Source: Akkermansia muciniphila (lineage in GTDB: Bacteria; Verrucomicrobiota; Verrucomicrobiia; Verrucomicrobiales; Akkermansiaceae). From it: 64,000 bases of DNA. Positions 1-8,824 of this stretch are shown piece by piece (the stretch's first letter is position 1; each line of letters begins with the position of its first letter). The notes under the pieces are model-generated. The model saw only the letters and a program-made list of their open reading frames with translations. It was not told the origin of the DNA and made no database searches. The DNA lies in NCBI RefSeq assembly GCF_040616545.1, contig NZ_CP156688.1, positions 2,356,001 to 2,420,000 on the forward strand, in the 5' to 3' direction. The position numbers were made by a program, and so were the translations under genes.

Positions 1-537
1 CAGAATCACTCCGATGACGACGCTGCCTGCAAGCGGAATTTTCCCTAGGACTTTTCCGGCCACCTCTTTTGCCTGCGTCAGCCGGAAAAATTTATAGCCC
101 CACCAGGTGACGTACCGTTTGGCAGGGTCAAAGCTGTTGCCCTCTTTCCGCGGCAGGAACGTTATCACCACGGGAAGTCCCAGGCCGATGAGCAGGTTGA
201 ACCCGGTATCGGGAGACAGATTGGCGCCTGCCGCCATAGCGTTCAGCACGGCCATGAAGACAAGGAATAGCTGCTCCTTCCGGCTGAGGTCCGTTCTCAG
301 GGCCAGAAAGGCCGCCGTGTATAGCAGCAGACCCAGCGCAGTACCGATGCCTAGGCCCTCCAATGTACCAAACATGAAATCCGCGGCAAAGCCGCTGGCA
401 ATCAGGGCAAGCAGGGGAATGTGCCCGTGCCTCCACCAGGAAGGGGAAAGTACCGGGCGCGGATCGCTGCGGATGACGCTGATGAAGGAAGACGGAAGGG
501 GCGGACGCTCCGGAAAGGAAGAGGAAGGTTCTGTCAT
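1..537 (-). CDS. Multi-pass membrane protein, 3' end cut by window edge
   Basis: The frame is open from an ATG at 535-537 on the minus strand for 179 codons to base 1, so the C-terminus lies outside the window. After a proline-rich cytosolic N-terminus (about 40 residues) there are several hydrophobic segments, around residues 41-62, 66-80, 92-103 and 114-126, and another begins at the cut end. It is divergent from coaD. I do not recognise the family. It resembles bacterial integral membrane proteins of the DUF4153/DUF4173 type in general composition only, so function is unassigned. Confidence 0.6.
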   Translation of the reverse strand, partial: MTEPSSSFPERPPLPSSFISVIRSDPRPVLSPSWWRHGHIPLLALIASGFAADFMFGTLEGLGIGTALGLLLYTAAFLALRTDLSRKEQLFLVFMAVLNAMAAGANLSPDTGFNLLIGLGLPVVITFLPRKEGNSFDPAKRYVTWWGYKFFRLTQAKEVAGKVLGKIPLAGSVVIGVIL

Positions 538-721
538 GAGAGGAAAGTTGGATATTTGCGGAACAGCTGTCCGCATGTTGGGAGTGCGGCGCTGTGCGTT
601 CCTGTTTAGCTGTTATTGCAGGAGTGTCAAGAGGAGATGTCTTGAAAAGGGCGGGCGTGGACGGAAAGGGCGGGGGCGCCGCATGGAAAAGGATTGTATT
701 TTCTGCAGGAGGGCGTATAGC

Positions 722-1240
722 ATGGCACGAATGAAGCGCATCGCCGTGTATGCCGGTAGTTTCGACCCTCTGACCAATGGTCACTTATGGATGATCAAGC
801 AGGGGGCGAGGATGTTTGATGAGCTGATTGTGGCCATAGGCGACAATCCGGACAAGCACTACACGTTTTCCCATGAGGAACGCATGACCATGCTCCGGGT
901 GGCGCTTTCCGACATGCCGGACGTGCGCATTGCGGAGTTCCACAACCGCTTTCTGGTGGACTTTGCCAACGAGCACGGGGCCACGTTTATGCTGCGCGGC
1001 ATCCGTTCCACCCAGGATTATGAATATGAACGCGTGATGCGCCATATCAATGCGGACATGGCCCCCAAGGTGTGCACGGTGTTCCTGATGCCCCCGCGGG
1101 ATACGGCGGAATTGTCCTCCAGCATGATCAAGGGGCTGATCGGCCCGGAAGGCTGGGAAGGGCAGGTGAGCCGTTATGTTCCCCACAATGTCTTCTCCAT
1201 GCTGAAGGAGAAGTACCGGGAGATTTTCCCGCATTCCTAG
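722..1240 (+). CDS. coaD: Phosphopantetheine adenylyltransferase
   Basis: CoaD transfers AMP from ATP to 4'-phosphopantetheine, the penultimate step of coenzyme A synthesis, in the cytosol. The 172-residue product has the nucleotidyltransferase signature DPLTNGH (15-21), LRGIR (91-95) and the SSS-x-I motif (132-134). The frame stays open far upstream, but the ATG at 722 is chosen because AGGAGGG lies 8 bases before it (707-713) and the core fold begins at residue 5. It is slightly longer than the usual 160 residues. It is transcribed alone, divergent from the membrane gene and convergent with the release-factor-like gene. Confidence 0.93.
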   Translation: MARMKRIAVYAGSFDPLTNGHLWMIKQGARMFDELIVAIGDNPDKHYTFSHEERMTMLRVALSDMPDVRIAEFHNRFLVDFANEHGATFMLRGIRSTQDYEYERVMRHINADMAPKVCTVFLMPPRDTAELSSSMIKGLIGPEGWEGQVSRYVPHNVFSMLKEKYREIFPHS

Positions 1241-1263
1241 GGGCGGTTGTGATTTAAAAAGTA

Positions 1264-1287
1264 TTCCTCCGTTTCACTTCGGAGGAA
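1264..1287. terminator. Hairpin between convergent genes
   Basis: TTCCTCCG and CGGAGGAA pair as an 8-bp stem around an 8-base loop, lying 24 bases after the coaD stop. Neither side has a strong U-tract, so it is at best a weak terminator shared by coaD and the convergent gene. Confidence 0.35.
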
Positions 1288-1411
1288 ATTCATTTGCGAA
1301 GGCCGGAGGCCTCCGCTCCCGGCTGGATGCTTTCGTCAAAGGCCGTGGGAAATGGTTCTTCCTCCGTTCGGCTGCCGCAAAGGCTTGCGGCGCTTCCTGA
1401 CGGTTTTCCAT

Positions 1412-1768
1412 TTATTCCGGAGAAGAGCTGGGAGGGCCGGACCGCCTGCGCCTTCTTCTGTCCTTTTGCCTGCGCATGCGCTGGATGACGCGCGCCCTGG
1501 CGGCGCACTGGCCCGTTTGTGCCTGCTCCACGGCATCGCACAGTTCCCGCCGCGCCAGAAAACGGTTGAGTTCCCGGGAGCGGTCCACATGGCATTTGAC
1601 GGCGATGCCCGTGGGGAGGTGCTTGAGATAAACGCAGTTGTTGGTTTTATTCACCTTCTGGCCCCCGTGCCCGCTGCCGCGGACAAAGCTTTCCTCCAGG
1701 TCCTGTTCACGGATGCCCAGGGCTTCCATCCGCTCCTTGAGAGCGGCCAGTTTTTCAGGCCTTACCAT
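1412..1768 (-). CDS. Peptide chain release factor-like (GGQ domain) protein
   Basis: This 118-residue protein has only the catalytic release-factor domain: GSGHGGQKVNKTNN at 31-44 contains the GGQ that enters the ribosomal peptidyl-transferase centre, followed by a basic, arginine-rich C-terminal tail. That layout matches stand-alone hydrolases of the ArfB/YaeJ or PrfH-like group that rescue stalled ribosomes, and no codon-recognition domain is present. The ATG at 1768 is preferred over an in-frame ATG at 1810 because the extra residues look non-homologous. It overlaps the preceding gene by 14 bp, so translation is probably coupled. The exact rescue subfamily is not certain. Confidence 0.8.
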   Translation of the reverse strand: MVRPEKLAALKERMEALGIREQDLEESFVRGSGHGGQKVNKTNNCVYLKHLPTGIAVKCHVDRSRELNRFLARRELCDAVEQAQTGQCAARARVIQRMRRQKDRRRRRRSGPPSSSPE

Positions 1769-2309
1769 GACCGGAGCATTGCAGGGCGTTGACGCGCTGC
1801 CGGACCGCATGGACCAGCAGGTTACGGCTGGCGGGGGTCATGGAGCGCAGACTGATGGAGACGGCGGCGCCGTCAGTCAAATGCAGATTCAGGCGTTTGC
1901 CCTTCTGGTCCACGGAATCCATTTGCTGCCAGAGGTACCACCGCATGGTGCGGCGGGGCCGCAGGAAAGGCAGGACCTCCACACCCAGCGGGGTAACGAG
2001 GACGGCAGCGTATTTCAGGCAGCGGCTCCCCAGATACAGGCAAAAAACGGCGGGGACGAGGGCTGCGGCCTGCATGGCCCACAGGGGGGCGGGAAGGTAC
2101 GGGGTGATGGTATCATACCCCGTGAGCTGGAGGAAGGCGGCAATGACGGCCAGCAGGAGTCCCGCCGCCACCAGGATGGCGCCTGCACGGTTGCGGGTGA
2201 AGCGCAGTTCCCTTTCCCGCACGGGAATGTGCCGTATATCCTCCACGCCCAGGCCGGGCAGAACCGGGCCGGGTATGGAGGCGGGGGAATGGAGGTCAGG
2301 CTCCGGCAT
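1755..2309 (-). CDS. Membrane protein with PH-like domain, unknown role
   Basis: The 184-residue product has a short soluble N-terminus, two adjacent hydrophobic helices (about residues 43-62 and 75-95), and a soluble C-terminal half with a basic patch (LRPRRTMRWYLWQQMDSVDQ) and short beta-strand-like segments. This resembles small bacterial PH-domain (YcxB/bPH-like) membrane proteins, but I do not recognise a specific family. It overlaps both neighbours by 14 bp, in an operon of UDP-glucose pyrophosphorylase, this gene and the GGQ protein. No function can be given. Confidence 0.6.
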   Translation of the reverse strand: MPEPDLHSPASIPGPVLPGLGVEDIRHIPVRERELRFTRNRAGAILVAAGLLLAVIAAFLQLTGYDTITPYLPAPLWAMQAAALVPAVFCLYLGSRCLKYAAVLVTPLGVEVLPFLRPRRTMRWYLWQQMDSVDQKGKRLNLHLTDGAAVSISLRSMTPASRNLLVHAVRQRVNALQCSGHGKA

Positions 2310-3681
2310 AGATGCCCGGGGAAATTTCCTTTGTTTCTTCGGAACCGTTTTCCATCAGCAATGTGCCTTGGAGAATGGCTCCATCCTGGAAGTGGAAGCG
2401 GCCGCGCAGGGTCAGTTTGTCCAGGCCGATCAGGGAAGGCAGGCCCAGTCCGTCCAGGGAGTCCACCAGCTTGTACCGCTTGGAGTCCAGGTCCACAATG
2501 GGAGTTTTTCCTTCCCGTTCCGGAGCCAGGGCTACCTTGCCGCTTTCATCCACGGCGATGGCGTCCGAACGCAGCAGGAACAGGTCGGACGTGGTCTTGA
2601 CCGGGAAGAAGCGGGAACGCGGGACGTTGACGGCCCGTGCGCCCGGGAAGCATTCCATGCCGGCGCCCATGGCCGTCTCCAGCTGGTACACGGGGGCTGA
2701 TTCCGGGTCGCGGGGATTGAGCGTCTTGCTGTTCCGGATCATGGGCAGCGGGAGTACGCCGCCGTTGGCGTCCAGGATTTCCTTCAGGGCGTCCAGGCGT
2801 ATCCAGAGGGTGTTGGTATTGAAGTAGCGGTGCTTGGAGATGTTCTGGAATTCGGGAATGTCCGCTTCCGGGCACTGGGCCACTTCCCGCAGGATCAACT
2901 GGCCGTCCTTCTTCCTGACGGCCAGGTGGCCGCCTTTCTTGTCCGCCTCCGTGCGGCGGGTGACTTCCATGACGAAGGGGGCGCCGCTTTCCGCAAACCA
3001 GCGCAGGAAGTTCATGTCAAGCTGCGCGCCCAGGTTGTCGGAGTTGGAGACAAAGGCGTATTTGACGCCGTCCGCCAGCAGGCGGTCCAGCCAGCCGGAG
3101 CCCAGCAGGGCCGGGTACAGGTCTCCATGGCCGGGCGGGCACCATTCCAGTTCCGGCTGTTCCGGATACGCGGCGGGGGTGAGGCCGTCCGCCAGGATTT
3201 TGGGCACGCGGTTCTGCATCAGCTCCACCTGGGAGGGGTCCGCAAAGCCGTCGTCCGCGTATTTTTCCAGGTAGGCCAGCGTGTCCGCGCTGGTGGAGAA
3301 GGAGTTCATCAGCAGAAGGCGCACGGGCGTGCCGGAGACGGAGCGCAGGTGTTTCACCTGCCTGACGATCAAGTCCAGGAACGTGTCCTTGCCCTTCACC
3401 TTCAACAGGCTTTTTGCCTTCTGGAGGCCCATGCTCGTACCAAGGCCGCCGTTGAGCTTGATGCAGACGCACTGGGAGATCAGGTCCTTGTCCGCCGCGG
3501 GGGTGGAGGCCGTGATTTCCTGCCAGTCAGCCACCTGGTCCGCGGGGAGGATATCCGTTTCCGGAATCATGCCGGAGTGGTTGGAGACGAGGGCTTCGTA
3601 ACAGCGGGAGAAAGCTTTGATGGCCGCGGCCGGAATGCCGGCGGACTCCATCTTTTCTTCAAAAGGAGTGAACGTACTCAT
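2296..3681 (-). CDS. UTP--glucose-1-phosphate uridylyltransferase (UDPGP family)
   Basis: The enzyme makes UDP-glucose (or a related UDP-sugar) from UTP and a sugar 1-phosphate. The 461-residue length and the motif NGGLGTSMG (77-85) place it in the eukaryote-like UDPGP family rather than the bacterial GalU type. SNSDNLGA near residue 212 binds the sugar nucleotide, and a KTTSDLFLLRSD stretch lies near residue 360. It is the first gene of a three-gene operon with 14-bp overlaps. A UDP-N-acetylhexosamine specificity cannot be excluded from sequence alone. Confidence 0.88.
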   Translation of the reverse strand: MSTFTPFEEKMESAGIPAAAIKAFSRCYEALVSNHSGMIPETDILPADQVADWQEITASTPAADKDLISQCVCIKLNGGLGTSMGLQKAKSLLKVKGKDTFLDLIVRQVKHLRSVSGTPVRLLLMNSFSTSADTLAYLEKYADDGFADPSQVELMQNRVPKILADGLTPAAYPEQPELEWCPPGHGDLYPALLGSGWLDRLLADGVKYAFVSNSDNLGAQLDMNFLRWFAESGAPFVMEVTRRTEADKKGGHLAVRKKDGQLILREVAQCPEADIPEFQNISKHRYFNTNTLWIRLDALKEILDANGGVLPLPMIRNSKTLNPRDPESAPVYQLETAMGAGMECFPGARAVNVPRSRFFPVKTTSDLFLLRSDAIAVDESGKVALAPEREGKTPIVDLDSKRYKLVDSLDGLGLPSLIGLDKLTLRGRFHFQDGAILQGTLLMENGSEETKEISPGIYAGA

Positions 3682-3732
3682 TGGCGGCTTTTGTACAAAA
3701 TGCCCGGTGGAGGCTCAAGCATTATATAAGCG

Positions 3733-3768
3733 GCCTCCCGCACGGACGGGAGCTCCCGTGCGGGAGGC
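3733..3768. terminator. Strong 13-bp hairpin
   Basis: GCCTCCCGCACGG (3733-3745) pairs perfectly with 3756-3768 around a 10-base loop. It lies 8 bp beyond the stop of the minus-strand methyltransferase and upstream of no plus-strand gene, so it most likely ends that transcript. The U-tract is poor. Confidence 0.5.
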
Positions 3769-3775
3769 GGCTGTT

Positions 3776-4522
3776 TCATTTGACGGCAGTCACCCTGATG
3801 CGGCGGTAGTCCGCCACCCATTGGGCGCCGTCCCACAGCTCATTCCGCAGGGCCGCTTCCATTTCCTCAAAAATCCGGATGCGCCTTTTTTCATGCAGGT
3901 CCTTCAAATCCGCCTGGAAAAACTGGCGCGCCCAGTTGCGCAAGCCGTCCGGGCCGTCTTTCAGCGGGGTGGGGCGGTCAAAGTCCAAGACCGTTTCCGG
4001 GTGCAGCCCCGCCTGTTCCAGCAGACAGCGGTATTCCTCCACAGTGGGGAAGTAAAAACGGGTTTTGACGGGAAGCTCCCTCTCCAGGAGGCTGGCCTGG
4101 AACGCCTCCCGGATGCGGAGGATGTTGCGGTGGGCTCCGAATTCACAGATCAGCCTGCCCTGCGGCTTCAGGACGCGGAAGACGGCTTTCAATAGGGCCC
4201 CCTGGTCCGGTATCCAGTGAAAGGCGGCGTTGGAAAAGACAATATCAAACCAGCCGTTCCAGGGCATGCGGCAGGCGTCCATCACGCGGAAGTCCATTCC
4301 GGGGTAAAGCTGCCGGGCCTTGGCGATCATTTCCGGGGAGGCGTCCATGCCTGTGACGAAGGGCGATTTTCCCAGCAGAGCATGCGTAAGGGTCCCGGTT
4401 CCGCAGCCCAGGTCCAGAATGGACAGGCCAGGGTTTTCCGGCACGTTGGAGAGCAGGTCCTTGCCGTATTCCGCAACAAAATCATGCTTGTTTTCGTATA
4501 GCTCAGCGTTCCAGTCCATCAC
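3776..4522 (-). CDS. Class I SAM-dependent methyltransferase, trans-aconitate methyltransferase-like
   Basis: The 248-residue protein has the Rossmann SAM-binding motif LDLGCGTGT (36-44), an acidic motif II (VTGMDAS) and FSNAAFHWIPD, the pattern typical of Tam-type methyltransferases that methylate trans-aconitate. The N-terminal MDWNAELYENKHDFV and the final RRI-containing tail also fit that family. It is a single gene with a hairpin after it. The start is the first of two adjacent ATGs (4522). Substrate assignment is by family resemblance only. Confidence 0.75.
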   Translation of the reverse strand: MMDWNAELYENKHDFVAEYGKDLLSNVPENPGLSILDLGCGTGTLTHALLGKSPFVTGMDASPEMIAKARQLYPGMDFRVMDACRMPWNGWFDIVFSNAAFHWIPDQGALLKAVFRVLKPQGRLICEFGAHRNILRIREAFQASLLERELPVKTRFYFPTVEEYRCLLEQAGLHPETVLDFDRPTPLKDGPDGLRNWARQFFQADLKDLHEKRRIRIFEEMEAALRNELWDGAQWVADYRRIRVTAVK

Positions 4523-4673
4523 CTCCCCATGATAGGGTAAAAGGTATCTTTTTCAAGAAGACCCTGTCTTTTTCAGTGGAATTTTTCCGGAATGCCCCGG
4601 AGGGCCGTTTCTCCCCGCCGCTCCGGGATTCTGCTTGCGTTCACGGGGATGAAATGATTAAGTTAAGCTCATT

Positions 4674-5522
4674 ATGAAAGCAACAGCCCTGTTCATGGCG
4701 GCCTCAGCCCTGGCCGCAGTTTCCGCCGGCGCCTATGACGGATACGGTTATGATCCCCGGCCCGCAAGTTCCTATAATGATACGCTCAGCGGAGCGGCCC
4801 ATATCGGTTATGATTCCCGGTATGCCTATAAGGACGTGGTGGCTTCCTCCCTGCTCAACCGCAGCGGCGTTTTCAACATCGGCGGTGAGCTGGACCTCAA
4901 CCTGGTCAAGGACTGGAAGCAGGAAATAGGCGCGGAATACATGGCCTTCTGCGACGGCCTGCTGAGCGACAAGGAGGCCTTTGACGCCAACTGGAAAGCC
5001 GTCAAGGAGCTGTTTCCCAACCTGTCTTTCCGGGGCGGTTATGAATTCAATTACGGCGGCCTGCCGGGTTATTTGAGCAAGCACATGGGAAAGGCCCCCC
5101 ATTCCGTGGCCCAGTCCGTAACCGCCGGCCTGGCGTATGACGATCCCGGCCACGGCTATTTCGGCTCCCTGGACGTGCAGTACGGTTTTTACGGCATGAT
5201 AGGCTGGCGCATTGACTTGAACGCGGGCAAGCGCTGGAGCGGCCTGATCCATGAAAAGGTGGATTTGGAATTGAGCGCCGGCACCAGCTATTCTTCCAGC
5301 TACTGGGGCGCGGGCGTTGACGGGTTTGACCAGTTCAACGTCAAGCTGGCGGCCCCCGTCCGCGTGACCGGGGTGGACGCCAGCCGCGGCTTCCGCATCA
5401 TTCCCTTCATCCAGCTTGACTGGGCCGGAAACACGCGCTCCGATATACGGCGCTATACCGGCATGAGCACGATTGAGGATTTCCGCATCCGCGTGGGTGT
5501 GGAAGCCGTCTATCACTTTTAA
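4674..5522 (+). CDS. Secreted, probably outer-membrane beta-barrel protein
   Basis: The 282-residue product begins with a signal peptide (MKATALFMAASALAAVSAGA, cleavage near residue 20). The mature part is rich in Tyr, Gly and alternating hydrophobic residues, with no long hydrophobic helix, and it ends in HF, the terminal aromatic typical of barrels inserted by the BAM machinery. Several segments such as GYFGSLDVQYGFYG look like amphipathic strands. The family is not recognised; it could be an outer-membrane structural or porin-like protein. Confidence 0.65.
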   Translation: MKATALFMAASALAAVSAGAYDGYGYDPRPASSYNDTLSGAAHIGYDSRYAYKDVVASSLLNRSGVFNIGGELDLNLVKDWKQEIGAEYMAFCDGLLSDKEAFDANWKAVKELFPNLSFRGGYEFNYGGLPGYLSKHMGKAPHSVAQSVTAGLAYDDPGHGYFGSLDVQYGFYGMIGWRIDLNAGKRWSGLIHEKVDLELSAGTSYSSSYWGAGVDGFDQFNVKLAAPVRVTGVDASRGFRIIPFIQLDWAGNTRSDIRRYTGMSTIEDFRIRVGVEAVYHF

Positions 5523-5621
5523 GCGGAAGCCTCCGCGGCTCTTTCCCCCGGGAGGGCCGCGGAGGAGTTCCCTCTTCTCCGGCGCTGTCCGGACTCTTTC
5601 TCCCCTTCTGGAAAAACCGCC

Positions 5622-6212
5622 ATGTTGAAAATGATCCTGCTGCTGGCGCGGCGCACGTTTATACGGCTGCTGCTGGCGATGCTGCCTCTGGGGCTCTTTG
5701 CCGTTCTGGCGCAGGCCCTTGACCTTTCCCCCCTCCAGTCCCTGGTCACGCTGATTCCGGTGATTGCTTTTGAAGTATGGCTGGTGGTCAAGTATGTGCT
5801 GCCCGTCATGGGGGATCTGGTGACCAAGACGCTGTATTCCTCCAACATCACCACGGATGAGGAAGTGCTGGTGGAGGCCTCCCGGCGCATGTTGAATTCC
5901 GGAGACGCGCAGGGAGCCCTGGAGTTGCTGGAACGCTACCGGAAGGAGAATCCGGGGCTGGTGCGGTCCTGGCTCATGGAATCCGGCTTGCTGAATGACA
6001 TGCGCAGGTATGCTGATTCCGTAAAAATCCTCCAGGAAGGCCTGGAATCCAGAAGATGGCGAAAGGAGGACCGGGCGCTGTTCCTGTACAAGATAGGGGT
6101 GATTTACGATTCCATGCTCAACAATCCGGACAAGGCCCGGAAGTACTGGGAGGAGGCCGCGGACAGGTATCCCAATACGGCTTACGGGCGCTCCGCCCTG
6201 GACAAGCTGTAA
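5622..6212 (+). CDS. Membrane-anchored TPR-like protein
   Basis: The 196-residue protein has two hydrophobic segments (about residues 14-32 and 36-60) followed by a soluble helical region with tetratricopeptide-like repeats: ALELLERYRKENPG, SVKILQEGLESRRW and KARKYWEEAADRYPNTAYG. TPR modules mediate protein contacts, so it may be an envelope assembly factor. It follows the barrel gene by 99 bp and may be co-transcribed. No specific function is recognised. Confidence 0.6.
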   Translation: MLKMILLLARRTFIRLLLAMLPLGLFAVLAQALDLSPLQSLVTLIPVIAFEVWLVVKYVLPVMGDLVTKTLYSSNITTDEEVLVEASRRMLNSGDAQGALELLERYRKENPGLVRSWLMESGLLNDMRRYADSVKILQEGLESRRWRKEDRALFLYKIGVIYDSMLNNPDKARKYWEEAADRYPNTAYGRSALDKL

Positions 6213-6266
6213 GGCTTGCTGACGCGCATGAAATATTCTGCTGGGATGGATTCCCTGAATGAAAGG

Positions 6267-6294
6267 CCCTTTCAAGCTTTTCCTTGAGAAAGGG
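6267..6294 (+). terminator. Hairpin after TPR gene
   Basis: CCCTTTC and GAAAGGG pair around a loop with extra AAG/CTT pairing, followed by a short T-containing run (ACTTTTCTCC). It is a plausible but imperfect terminator. Confidence 0.3.
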
Positions 6295-6430
6295 AAGGAC
6301 TTTTCTCCTGTGGCGGGAAAAGGAATAAACGTTGCATAGTTCGGGGGGTATATTATACTGCATTCTCTCCAAGGGAATAAGGCCGCCGCGGTTGCAGATG
6401 GTGTGAAGAATCTTTCAGAACGGATTGAAT

Positions 6431-7390
6431 ATGGAAAAATTAGACCATATAAAATATATGGTGCTCTGTAAGTTGCCTTATCGTGTGCGGAAAATGATCA
6501 ACTGGTTCGCGGGAAGGTTCAGGGAAGAGAAAGACCTGTCCCTTGTCGCAAGGTTGGAGGATATCCGCAACCTTCTTATTTACAACCATCCCGTTTCCCA
6601 GGTTCCTCCGGCCACGGGCAAGTTGAGACTGCTTCAGGATGGCAATACCGTTCTGCTGGCCCTTTTTGCGCGGAAATGCCGGGAAAACGGCCTAAGGTAC
6701 TGGCTGGATTACGGCACTCTGCTGGGCGCCGTGCGTCACCGGGGATTTATTCCGTGGGATGACGATCTGGACGCAAGCATGATGAGGCCGGAGTATGACC
6801 GCCTGTTGGAGTTGCTTCCCTCCCTGTTCCCCCGGGAGGAAGGGTTTACCTGGAAGCGGCATGCCTTTTTACAGATAGGGTATGAGGGTACTCCGCTCAA
6901 CATTGACGTGTATCCCTATCATTTTTATTCCGAGCCTCTTGTAAACGCTGAGCAGCACGACCGCCTGGACAGGCGGCTTTCCGGCTTCAAGAAGGACGTC
7001 GTCTTGGTCAAGGACAGGATGAATCTGACGGATGAGGAGGTGCAGCAGAAAATCCGCCGGGAGATTCTGGAGGGAAGGGAACCGGGAGAGGAGAAGGACT
7101 GCCCCGGAATTTTTCTGTCCCCCGCCATCACTTTTACGAAAAACACCCATCTTTCCTATGAAACGTTCTTCCCCCTGGGCTCCATGGATTTTGAGGGATT
7201 GAAGTTTTCCGTGCCCAACCACGCGCGCCAGTACCTGCAGTTTTTTTATGGCGACTACCTGTCCTATCCGGACCGTATCCAGTTTAAGCATCCTTCCGTG
7301 AAGCATATGATGGAACACGTTCCCTTTGAAGCGGCGGTCAACCGTTTCATAGACGTTTACGGAAAGCAGATTGACGCGTCCCAGCCATGA
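6431..7390 (+). CDS. LicD family phosphotransferase-like protein
   Basis: LicD proteins attach phosphodiester-linked groups such as phosphocholine or polyol phosphates to surface glycans, using CDP-activated donors. The 319-residue product has the family core YWLDYGTLLGAVRHRGFIPW (90-109) followed by an acidic DDDLD (110-114). No signal peptide is seen. The ATG at 6431 is used rather than the TTG two codons upstream. The stop overlaps the next start by 4 bp (ATGA), so the two genes are translationally coupled. That partner carries a cytidylyltransferase domain that could supply the CDP-activated donor. The acceptor is unknown. Confidence 0.8.
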   Translation: MEKLDHIKYMVLCKLPYRVRKMINWFAGRFREEKDLSLVARLEDIRNLLIYNHPVSQVPPATGKLRLLQDGNTVLLALFARKCRENGLRYWLDYGTLLGAVRHRGFIPWDDDLDASMMRPEYDRLLELLPSLFPREEGFTWKRHAFLQIGYEGTPLNIDVYPYHFYSEPLVNAEQHDRLDRRLSGFKKDVVLVKDRMNLTDEEVQQKIRREILEGREPGEEKDCPGIFLSPAITFTKNTHLSYETFFPLGSMDFEGLKFSVPNHARQYLQFFYGDYLSYPDRIQFKHPSVKHMMEHVPFEAAVNRFIDVYGKQIDASQP

Positions 7391-8742
7391 AAACGGTCAT
7401 TACCTACGGTACGTTTGACCTGCTTCATACGGGGCACGTCAATCTTCTCAGGAGAGCCAGGGCGCTGGGGGACCGCCTCATCGTCGGTGTGACCACGGCC
7501 AGCTATGACCAGAGCCGGGGCAAGTTGAATGTGATGGAAAGCCTGGCGGAGCGCGTGGAAAACGTCCGGAAGACCGGACTGGCGGACCTCATTATCACGG
7601 AGGAGCTGGAAGGGCAGAAGCTCCATGACATCCAGAAGTATGGGGCGGATATTTTCGTGATCGGTTCCGACTGGACGGGGAAGTTCGACTATCTCCGCGA
7701 ACACTGCGAGGTGGTTTACCTGGAGCGCACCAAGGGCGTTTCTTCAACGGACCTCCGTTCCGCCCGGAATTTCATTGTCCACATGGGGATAGCAGGCCAC
7801 GGACGCATAGCGGGCCGTTTTCTTCAGGAGTCCAAGTACGTCAGCGGCATTGAAGTAACGGCCGTTTACGGTCGCGACGAGGGAAAAGTGCGCCGGTTTG
7901 CGGAGTCGTATGAACTGCTGGAATATGATACGGAGTATGAACGGTTCCTGGACAAGGTGGACGCCGTTTACATCGCCGTGCCGCATCACCTGCATTATGA
8001 GCTCGCCAAAAGGGCCCTCCTGAAAGGAAGGCATGTGCTGTGCGAGAAGCCCCTGGCGCTTTCCCGGGAGGAGGTGGAAGAGCTGTTCCTGCTGGCCGCG
8101 GAAAAGGGCTGCGTTTTACTTGAAGCGTTGAAGACGGCGTTTTTCCCGGCTTTTCAGCAGTTGACAGGCGTGGCGGAAAGCGGGGTCATCGGTTCCATCA
8201 AGGCGGTGGACGCAGCGTTCACCAAATTGATTGAGGATGATTCCAGCAGGGAGTTTGATCCCGCGCAGGCGGGGGGAGCGTGGACGGAGCTGGGGGCCTA
8301 CCCCGTTTTCGTGATCGGGAAACTGCTGGGTACGGAAAGCCGGAGCCTGCGCTTCACGACTTGCAGGAAGCCGGAAACGGGGGTGGACCTTTTTACACGG
8401 GCGGATTTCCTTTATCCCAATGCGGCGGCCTCCGCCACAGTCGCCATCGGGGCCAAGAGGGAAGGGGACTTGTGCATTACGGGAACGCGCGGCTACATTT
8501 ATGTTCCCTCTCCGTGGTGGAAAACGGAGATGTTTGAAGTGCGTTTTGAAGACCCACGGAAGAACAGGAAATATTTTGTCAGGTTTGAGGGCGACGGCCT
8601 CCGCTATGAGCTCGCCGCGTTTCTGCGCCTGATTCACGGCTGCCGCCACGAGCTGAATCTCATGTCCCGGGATGATTCCCTGTTCATCGCTGACGTCACC
8701 CGGCAGTTCCTGGATGGGGAAAACGTGAATGAGATCGGGTAA
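7387..8742 (+). CDS. Fusion: glycerol-3-phosphate cytidylyltransferase-like domain + Gfo/Idh/MocA oxidoreductase
   Basis: Residues 1-130 form a TagD/GCT-type cytidylyltransferase: GTFDLLHTGH (8-17) with the HxGH nucleotide site, SRGKLN, and KGVSSTDLR (117-125). Residues 132-451 form a dinucleotide-dependent oxidoreductase: Rossmann motif GIAGHGRIA (135-143), CEKPLA (220-225) with the conserved EKP, then a C-terminal substrate domain. Together the two domains could reduce a sugar or keto precursor and activate a polyol phosphate with CTP, feeding the adjacent LicD protein. The join is in frame with no sign of error. Substrates are inferred, not shown. Confidence 0.85.
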   Translation: MKTVITYGTFDLLHTGHVNLLRRARALGDRLIVGVTTASYDQSRGKLNVMESLAERVENVRKTGLADLIITEELEGQKLHDIQKYGADIFVIGSDWTGKFDYLREHCEVVYLERTKGVSSTDLRSARNFIVHMGIAGHGRIAGRFLQESKYVSGIEVTAVYGRDEGKVRRFAESYELLEYDTEYERFLDKVDAVYIAVPHHLHYELAKRALLKGRHVLCEKPLALSREEVEELFLLAAEKGCVLLEALKTAFFPAFQQLTGVAESGVIGSIKAVDAAFTKLIEDDSSREFDPAQAGGAWTELGAYPVFVIGKLLGTESRSLRFTTCRKPETGVDLFTRADFLYPNAAASATVAIGAKREGDLCITGTRGYIYVPSPWWKTEMFEVRFEDPRKNRKYFVRFEGDGLRYELAAFLRLIHGCRHELNLMSRDDSLFIADVTRQFLDGENVNEIG

Positions 8743-8824
8743 GGAACTCCTCCTGTTTGGGGACGGTTGGGGATGATTGTCTTTCTCCTTGACCCTGCTG
8801 ATTGCGGCGGAGTATCATTGGATA

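Noticed and set aside
107-721. Open frame extending coaD upstream for 205 codons
   Set aside because: The conserved fold starts at residue 5 of the 722 start and AGGAGGG sits 8 bases before that ATG; the extension overlaps the divergent membrane gene.
4704-6275. 523-codon open frame on the minus strand
   Set aside because: It is antisense to the barrel and TPR genes, which have signal peptide and TPR features; it is a GC-driven shadow.
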